Source of the DNA: Oscillospiraceae bacterium
GTDB taxonomy: Bacteria > Bacillota > Clostridia > Oscillospirales > UBA929
Reading direction: 5' to 3'
NCBI GenBank assembly: GCA_031271325.1
Contig: JAISVY010000070.1
Coordinates: 1-10,614 of the forward strand
DNA: 10,614 nucleotides
In this document: one piece after another, positions 5,547 through 10,614 of the stretch
Position numbering within the stretch: position 1 is the stretch's first letter
Layout of the letters: each line of letters begins with the position of its first letter
The notes under the pieces: generated by a model
The model's input: only the letters and a program-made list of their open reading frames with translations
What the model was told of the DNA's origin: nothing
Database searches by the model: none
Translations under genes and position numbers: made by a program

Positions 5547-8500
5547 TCACACCTCCGTGATGTCCACGACATCCAAACGTCCGGGGCTGCGGTGTTCCAA
5601 ACTGCGGAGAAGCGCTTCGGCGGTGTCGAGGGAGGTCAGGCAGGGGATGCCGGCCTCCACCGCGTAGCGGCGGATCAAGAAACCGTCGCGGCGGGAACGC
5701 GCGCCGCCGGCGCTGGTGTTGATGACCAAATCCACGCCTCTGTTCTGAATCAGCGAGAGGATACTTTCCTCTTCATTCGTTTTTAAGTCGTCGATCTTAT
5801 GAATCGTTTTGGCGCGGATCCCGTGGTCGATCAGGGCGGCGCAGGTGCCGCCGGTCGCGTAAATATCGTAGCCTACGGCTTGGAACCGCCGCGCCAGACC
5901 GCAGAGTTCTTCTTTGTCGCCGTCGCTGACCGTCATGATGACGCGCCGCGTCACCGCTCTCAGGTAACCGCCGCCGATAAAGGCTTTCATCAGCGCGTCG
6001 GGCAGGTTGTCGGCAATGCCAAGCACCTCTCCGGTAGACTTCATCTCCGGTCCCAGGCTGATCTCCGCGCCGTAGAGCTTCTCAAACGAAAAGATCGGCA
6101 GTTTGACCGCCACATGATTCTTCTCCGTATAAATACCGTACCCGTATCCCAGCTCCGGCAGTTTTTTGCCCAACGCGGCCTGCGTCGCGAGATCGACGAC
6201 CGGAACGCCGGTGATCTTGCTGATATACGGAACGGTGCGGGAGGAACGCGGATTGGCTTCAATTACGTACACTTTGCCGTCGCGCAGGATAAACTGGATG
6301 TTGATCAAGCCCCGCACACCGAGCGCCAGCGCCAGTTCCCGCGTAACTTTCAGGAGGGTTTCGCGCCGCGCCTTCGGCACGCGTTCCGGCGGGTACACCG
6401 AGATGGAGTCGCCCGAGTGCACGCCCGCGCGCTCCAGATGCTCCATAATCCCCGGAATCAACACGTCGTCGCCGTCGCAGATCGCGTCAACCTCAACCTC
6501 CAGCCCCATGATGTATTGGTCGATCAGGACAGGACGGCCGTCGTCAGGGGTAAACTTATCCAGCCAGTCGCTCAGCTCGTCGCCGTTGAACACGATCAGC
6601 ATGCTCTGCCCGCCCAGCACGTAAGACGGGCGCACCAGCACGGGGTATCCGAGCTTCCGCGCCGCGGAGAACGCCTCCTCCCGCGTCAGGACGGCAGCGC
6701 CGCGCGGGCGGTCGATGTTGTTTTCCTCTAATATCCGGTCGAAGATTTTGCGGTCTTCCGCACCGTCAACGCCTGTGAAGGGGGTGCCGATAATTTTGTA
6801 GCCCAGTTTGTCGAGCGGCTCGGCCAGTTTGATCGCGGTCTGCCCGCCGAACTGCACCATCACGCCTTCCGGCTTCTCGATGTCGAGGATGCTCTCCACA
6901 TCCTCCGCCGTCAGCGGCTCGAAATACAGGCGGTCGGCCACATCGAAATCGGTGCTGACCGTTTCCGGGTTGTTGTTGATGATCACCGTCTCGTACCCGG
7001 CTTTTTGCAGCGCCCAGACGCTGTGGACGGAGCAATAGTCAAACTCGATCCCCTGCCCGATACGGATCGGTCCCGAACCCAGCACGACGACGCACGGTCT
7101 GTCTTTCTTGACGCTCTCGTTCTCGGAACCGTACGCGGAGTAATAGTAGGGCGTCTGTGCCGCGAACTCGCCCGCGCAGGTATCGACCATCCGGTAGCCC
7201 GGCAGGATCCCGTGCCGCAAGCGCTGTTCCCGCACCGACCTCGCGTCGGTGCCGGTTAGGCGGGCAATCAGGCTGTCCGGGAAGCCGAGTTTTTTTGCCG
7301 CCAGCAGAAGCTCCGGAGTCAGAGGGGAGCGTTCGATTCGCGCTTCCATGCGCACGATCGAGCATATCTTGCTCAGAAACCAGCGGTCGATCTTCGTGAT
7401 TGCGTGGACATGATCCAAAAGGGGGGTGAAATCGTCCGTTTCCTGCCGCCGGAACCACTCCGCAATGACGAACAGGCGCATATCGTCCACCACGCGCAGG
7501 CGTTCTTCCAGTTCCTCGCCGGACAGGCATTTCAACCCCGGCGCCTGCAAGCTGTCCAGCCCCTGCTCCAAACTGCGCGCCGCTTTCATCAGCGCGGCTT
7601 CGAAGGAGGGGGAGATGCTCATCACTTCGCCGGTCGCCTTCATTTGGGTGCCGAGCGTACGTTTCGCCGTGACGAACTTATCAAACGGCCACTTGGGGAT
7701 CTTTACACAGCAGTAGTCAATCGACGGTTCAAAAGACGCGAATGTCGTCTTGGTCACCGCGTTCTCGATTTCGTCCAGCCGGTAACCCAGCGCGATCTTG
7801 GTCGCGACCTTGGCGATCGGGAATCCCGCCGCTTTGGAAGCCAGCGCGGACGAGCGCGACAGGCGCGGGTTGACCTCGATGATCGCGTATTCAAAGCTTT
7901 CGGGGTGCAGCGCGAACTGCACGTTGCAGCCGCCCTCGATACCGAGCGTTTCAATAATGTCAAACGCGGCTTGCCGCAGCATGGCGAATTCGGGACCGCC
8001 CAAGGTCTGTATCGGCGCGACGACGATCGAGTCGCCGGTGTGGATGCCGACGGGGTCTATATTCTCCATGCCGCAGACCGCGATGCAGTTTCCCGCGCCG
8101 TCACGCATGACTTCAAACTCGATTTCCTTCCATCCGGCGATAGACCGCTCCACCAGCACCTGCCCGACGCGGGACGCGCGCAAACCGCCCTGCGTAATCT
8201 CGGCCAGCGTCTTCCCGTCCGTCGCGATGCCGCCGCCGGTACCGCCTAACGTATACGCCGGACGGAGAATCACGGGGTACCCCACCTTCTCGGCAAACAC
8301 GGATGCGCTTTCCACGTCGGATACGACGATGCTCTCGACGCACGGCTGCCCGATGCGCTCCATCGCCTGCTTGAACAGAAGTCTGTCCTCGGCTTTTTGG
8401 ATCGCGTCCAGACCTGTCCCGATTAAGCGCACGCCCTGCGCTTCCAAAAAACCGTCCTCCGCCAGTTCCATGCACAAGTTTAGTCCCGTCTGACCGCCCA

Positions 8501-8768
8501 GCGTACCCAAGATGCTGTCGGGACGCTCTTTGCGAATCACGTCGCGTACCGTATCGACGGTCAGCGGCTCGATGTATACATGGTCGGCGATCTCTTTGTC
8601 GGTCATGATGGTGGCGGGGTTCGAGTTGATCAGGATAACCTCCGCGCCTTCCTCGCGCAGGGCGCGGCAGCACTGCGTTCCGGCATAGTCAAACTCCGCG
8701 GCCTGCCCGATGATGATAGGTCCGGAGCCGATGACAAGAACCTTTTGAATCGAATTGTCTTTTGGCAT
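5547..8768 (-). CDS. carB: Carbamoyl-phosphate synthase large subunit
   Basis: A full-length 1073-residue CarB, the same length as the E. coli protein. It makes carbamoyl phosphate from bicarbonate, ammonia and two ATP, for pyrimidine and arginine synthesis. It has the family's duplicated layout. The first ATP-grasp half (about 1-400) begins 'GSGPIIIGQAAEFDYAGTQ' and contains 'EVNPRLSRSSALASKA'. A linking/oligomerisation region follows. The second ATP-grasp half (from about 555) begins 'GSGPIRIGQGIEFDY' and contains 'EANPRSSRTVPYISK'. The last ~140 residues form the MGS-like allosteric domain ('IYATGGT', 'VINTSAGG'). No key motif looks damaged. The ATG at 8768 follows gaggt, which overlaps the carA stop codon four bases upstream, so the subunits are likely coupled. 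Ammonia is normally channelled from CarA; here CarA looks glutaminase-dead, so CarB may use free ammonia. Confidence 0.97.
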   Translation of the reverse strand: MPKDNSIQKVLVIGSGPIIIGQAAEFDYAGTQCCRALREEGAEVILINSNPATIMTDKEIADHVYIEPLTVDTVRDVIRKERPDSILGTLGGQTGLNLCMELAEDGFLEAQGVRLIGTGLDAIQKAEDRLLFKQAMERIGQPCVESIVVSDVESASVFAEKVGYPVILRPAYTLGGTGGGIATDGKTLAEITQGGLRASRVGQVLVERSIAGWKEIEFEVMRDGAGNCIAVCGMENIDPVGIHTGDSIVVAPIQTLGGPEFAMLRQAAFDIIETLGIEGGCNVQFALHPESFEYAIIEVNPRLSRSSALASKAAGFPIAKVATKIALGYRLDEIENAVTKTTFASFEPSIDYCCVKIPKWPFDKFVTAKRTLGTQMKATGEVMSISPSFEAALMKAARSLEQGLDSLQAPGLKCLSGEELEERLRVVDDMRLFVIAEWFRRQETDDFTPLLDHVHAITKIDRWFLSKICSIVRMEARIERSPLTPELLLAAKKLGFPDSLIARLTGTDARSVREQRLRHGILPGYRMVDTCAGEFAAQTPYYYSAYGSENESVKKDRPCVVVLGSGPIRIGQGIEFDYCSVHSVWALQKAGYETVIINNNPETVSTDFDVADRLYFEPLTAEDVESILDIEKPEGVMVQFGGQTAIKLAEPLDKLGYKIIGTPFTGVDGAEDRKIFDRILEENNIDRPRGAAVLTREEAFSAARKLGYPVLVRPSYVLGGQSMLIVFNGDELSDWLDKFTPDDGRPVLIDQYIMGLEVEVDAICDGDDVLIPGIMEHLERAGVHSGDSISVYPPERVPKARRETLLKVTRELALALGVRGLINIQFILRDGKVYVIEANPRSSRTVPYISKITGVPVVDLATQAALGKKLPELGYGYGIYTEKNHVAVKLPIFSFEKLYGAEISLGPEMKSTGEVLGIADNLPDALMKAFIGGGYLRAVTRRVIMTVSDGDKEELCGLARRFQAVGYDIYATGGTCAALIDHGIRAKTIHKIDDLKTNEEESILSLIQNRGVDLVINTSAGGARSRRDGFLIRRYAVEAGIPCLTSLDTAEALLRSLEHRSPGRLDVVDITEV
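5552..5556 (-). promoter_or_regulatory. Ribosome binding site for mazG inside the carB end
   Basis: ggagg on the minus strand lies within the last codons of carB (ACG GAG GTG TGA). The spacing favours ATG 5544, and the placement implies coupling of mazG translation to carB. Confidence 0.6.
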
Positions 8769-8772
8769 TAGG

Positions 8773-9765
8773 TCACCTCAGCATCGCGGCGAACGCGGTT
8801 AATAGGGAATCGTCGGGGCGGAACTGCACCGAGAGCATATTCTCCCGCCAGCGCAGCCCCTCGGTTGTCCCGTCGTTGACGTTGACGTGGCTGACAGCCG
8901 CTCCGGGCGTGGGCGTGACGACATACCCGTGGGACTGGGAGGTGATCGCGACGCGCCCCGTCACACTGTCGCGCACGGGGATGTTCGCGCCTCTGTGCCC
9001 GAGCGGCAGACGGGCAATCCGCGCGCCGTTCGCAAGCGCCAGCAGCAAATGCCCAAGCCCCGCGGCAAGAACCGGCTTACCGGTATCAATGATTCTGCGC
9101 ACAAAAGCCAGATCATATCCGGTAGGGTCGCCCGCCCCGTCCGGCAGCAGCCAGCCGTTTGTCTCCTCCTCAAACATGGACGGATCATCGTAGGGGTATA
9201 CCGACACCGTGACGCCGAGTTCGTTCAGCCGGCGCGCGAGACCGCGCCGCATCCCCGTGTCCGGGACGGTTACCACCGGGGCGGAGGGCGATTGCGCCGG
9301 GTACACGCGCCTTTCCCCGGCGTATCGCGGCGGGGGCGCTTCGAAGGAGGCGGCGCTTCCGCCTTTGGGGACGATCACGCCCCTGACCGGTCCCAGCCCG
9401 CGTAAAAGCCGTACCAATGAACGCGTATCCACCCCGGTGACGGCGGGGATTCCAAAGCGTTCCAGTACGGCCAAAAAAGAGGCTTCACTGCGGAAATTAC
9501 TGGCTACCTCCGATATTTCGGAAACGATTAAGGCGCTGACCTGCGGTTTGCCGGACTGAAAATCCGAAAAGGAGACGCCGCAGTTGCCAACGAGGGGAAG
9601 GGTAAGAACGAGGGCTTGTCCCGCATAGACGGGATCGGTGATCAATTCGGTTATGCCGCTGAGTGAGGTATCAAAGACTACATCGCCGACCGGACCGGCA
9701 TAGGAGCCGCCAACAATCTCTCCCGAAAACAGATGGCCGCTCTCCAACGCCAACGACACCGTCAT
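8773..9765 (-). CDS. carA: Carbamoyl-phosphate synthase small subunit with a degenerate GATase site
   Basis: The N-terminal CPSase small-chain domain (about 1-130) is good: 'LALESGHLFSGE', 'TDPVYAGQALVLTLPLVGNCGV', 'GVDTRSLVRLLRGLG'. The class I GATase domain (about 165-330) is recognisable ('DTGKPVLAAGLGHLLLALANGA', 'ITSQSHGY') but its catalytic residues are gone. The nucleophile in the usual GICLGHQ is Gly236 (codon ggg), with Leu240 in place of Gln. The usual FQGHPEA ends as 'FRPDD', with Arg316 for His and Asp318 for Glu. At 330 residues it is shorter than the E. coli protein (382). It should not hydrolyse glutamine, like mammalian CPS1, which lost the Cys and uses ammonia. It may persist as a structural partner of CarB. 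Start: ATG 9765 directly follows six G's; GTG at 9759 would be better spaced from them and is an alternative. The reading frame is intact, so this is not a frameshift effect. Confidence 0.88.
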   Translation of the reverse strand: MTVSLALESGHLFSGEIVGGSYAGPVGDVVFDTSLSGITELITDPVYAGQALVLTLPLVGNCGVSFSDFQSGKPQVSALIVSEISEVASNFRSEASFLAVLERFGIPAVTGVDTRSLVRLLRGLGPVRGVIVPKGGSAASFEAPPPRYAGERRVYPAQSPSAPVVTVPDTGMRRGLARRLNELGVTVSVYPYDDPSMFEEETNGWLLPDGAGDPTGYDLAFVRRIIDTGKPVLAAGLGHLLLALANGARIARLPLGHRGANIPVRDSVTGRVAITSQSHGYVVTPTPGAAVSHVNVNDGTTEGLRWRENMLSVQFRPDDSLLTAFAAMLR

Positions 9766-9804
9766 CCCCCCAATTACTTCATGCTAAAACCCCCGCCCGC
9801 CCGC
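9766..9804 (-). promoter_or_regulatory. G-rich carA leader with a two-codon ORF
   Basis: On the minus strand the carA leader has a G-rich run (9790-9804: GGG-C-GGG-C-GGGGG), seven bases, then ATG AAG TAA (9774-9782), then TTGGGGGG and the carA ATG. The GGGGG is well placed to act as a ribosome site for the Met-Lys-stop mini-ORF, and the second G-run abuts carA. The arrangement could modulate carA translation; no known attenuator or riboswitch was recognised. Confidence 0.3.
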
Positions 9805-9837
9805 TTTTGGCGAACGCAGAGTTTTTTGAGCCTCTTG

Positions 9838-9866
9838 ATTATACAATAAGAATCGCCGAAATGCAA
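9838..9866 (-). promoter_or_regulatory. Sigma-70 promoter of the carA-carB-mazG-guaA operon
   Basis: The minus strand reads TTGCAT (9861-9866), a 17-base spacer, then a perfect TATAAT (9838-9843). Transcription would start near 9831, giving a leader of about 65 bases before carA. It lies in the 201-base gap between the decayed methyltransferase gene and carA. No PyrR-binding or riboswitch-like structure was recognised in the leader. Confidence 0.75.
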
Positions 9867-9966
9867 GAGGGATGATTTCCAAATCGAACATACATTATTT
9901 ACCGGAAATACCGCCAGCCCGTCTTCTTCGGCAATCCCTAAGCCGGCAACCGTCATTTTCACCGTG

Positions 9967-10595
9967 TTATACCCTCCGGGCAAAGAGCCTGTTCGCCGCG
10001 TGTCTGTGCGGGATGCCGGACGAGTTGCAGTCAAAGACGTACTCGGTGCACTGCTCGATATACCAGTCGTGGAAGTATGTGAACAGCTGCCCGGACTTCC
10101 ATAAAAAAGAATTTTCCTCTTTCTCCGGCGGGGGGTTGATAAACGGTTTTTCACAAAGACATGGAACGCGGCAAGACCGTTTTCGTTGACGCGAGCTTTA
10201 TAGTTTCTCATAATTTCGTCCCGCAGCTCCGGTTTGATGTAGTGCAGGGTCCCGCTGGAGTAGAGGATGTCGTAGCGCTCCTCCAAACGGTAATCCCAGA
10301 TGTCGGCGCGGAAGACGCGCAGCGGCACGCGGGCTTTTTCGGCAAGCCGCTTGGTTTTGTCCAGCCCCGCCTCCGAGATGTCGAACGCGCTCACGTCGTA
10401 ACCCATCAGCTTGTCTACACTGACATTCAGTTCCCGCGCCAGTGAGGGCAGCAGCACGGTATCGGGTACCGTCTGCCCCGTCTCCCACTTACTCACGGCC
10501 TGAAAGGTGATCCCAAGCCGCCGAGCCAGTTCCTCCTGCGTCAGTCCCAAGTCTTTCCGGTACCGTGCGATGTTGCCCGCCAAGATTTCGCGCAT
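9967..10595 (-). pseudogene. Decayed XRE-HTH/TehB-like SAM-dependent methyltransferase gene
   Basis: Residues 5-65 are a Cro/C1-type helix-turn-helix ('TQEELARRLGITFQAVSKWETG'). Directly after 'SVDKLMGY' comes the middle of a TehB-like methyltransferase ('DVSAFDISEAGLDKTKRLAE', 'WDYRLEERYDILYSSGTLHYI'). The segment that should carry SAM-binding motif I (LDxGCGxG) is absent, so an in-frame internal deletion is likely at about 10398-10403. A second lesion follows residue 148 ('FHVFV'): the family-like sequence continues one base out of frame as 'KPFINPPPEKEENSFLWKSG', 'FTYFHDWYIEQ' and 'SGIPHRHAANRLFARRV', with a stop at 9967-9969. The shift fits one base lost in gtgaaaaac (10147-10154). Uncorrected, the frame runs on to 9774 with a meaningless tail, so that longer ORF is not a real protein. 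ATG 10595 is preferred over GTG 10601 because aaaggag (10605-10611) is 9 bases away rather than 3. Confidence 0.75.
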
Positions 10596-10604
10596 GGTCA
10601 CCCT

Positions 10605-10611
10605 CTCCTTT
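10605..10611 (-). promoter_or_regulatory. Ribosome binding site of the HTH/methyltransferase gene
   Basis: aaaggag on the minus strand lies 9 bases before ATG 10595 and only 3 before GTG 10601, which decides the start for the former. The promoter lies beyond the window end. Confidence 0.55.
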
Positions 10612-10614
10612 CCC

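Noticed and set aside
5548..5550. GTG start for mazG overlapping the carB stop (GTGA)
   Set aside because: The ggagg ribosome site would be only one base away. ATG at 5544 has normal spacing.
5799..6731. Long plus-strand ORF opposite carB
   Set aside because: Its sequence is the Arg/His/Gln-rich kind produced antisense to GC-rich genes; carB on the other strand is unambiguous. The same holds for the plus-strand ORF at 7404-8249.
9774..10601. A single 275-residue HTH/methyltransferase protein
   Set aside because: After about residue 150 this frame gives Arg/Ser/Thr-rich low-sense sequence, while another frame continues the conserved methyltransferase to a stop at 9967. The long tail is the product of a frameshift.

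Overview
The window looks like a chromosomal piece of an anaerobic, GC-rich, Gram-positive bacterium, probably a clostridium of the Oscillospirales type. The reasons are strong AGGAGG-type ribosome sites, an S-layer-homology (SLH) protein, an XRE/TehB-like methyltransferase gene of a kind common in gut Firmicutes, and a purine/pyrimidine operon with clostridial-looking CarB and GuaA. The taxonomic call is inference only.

Layout from left to right. Positions 1-243 (+) hold the C-terminal end of an SLH protein, followed by a perfect 15-bp hairpin (261-295) that probably ends its transcript. Positions 307-4222 form a visibly AT-richer block holding a type IIS restriction-modification (R-M) system on the minus strand. 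It has a double-domain adenine methyltransferase (2122-4017, GTG start) and an AlwI/BspD6I-family endonuclease whose gene is split by a 2-base frameshift at a (TC)3 run near 1429-1434 (fragments 1362-2111 and 430-1416). The block is bounded by a 9-bp direct repeat (298-306 and 4223-4231). The right copy is the stop-codon end of guaA, a known integration hotspot, so the R-M cassette may be what remains of an island inserted at the guaA 3' end.

Positions 4223-9765 (minus strand) form a compact operon, read carA - carB - mazG-like - guaA, with gaps of 4, 2 and 20 bases. It makes carbamoyl phosphate (for pyrimidines and arginine) and GMP, with a small MazG-type nucleotide pyrophosphohydrolase between. 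A good sigma-70 promoter (TTGCAT-17-TATAAT) lies at 9838-9866.

The most unusual point is that neither amidotransferase in this operon has a usable glutaminase. CarA has lost the catalytic Cys, His and Glu of its GATase domain (Gly236, Arg316, Asp318), and GuaA is an ATP-pyrophosphatase-only protein with no GATase domain. This suggests that free ammonia, or a GATase encoded elsewhere, feeds both enzymes.

Positions 9967-10595 (minus strand) hold a decayed XRE-HTH/TehB-like methyltransferase gene. Its SAM-binding motif I segment is missing, and a 1-base frameshift follows at about 10147-10154. No RNA genes, CRISPR arrays, integrase or transposase genes were seen. All non-coding gaps are shorter than about 210 bases.
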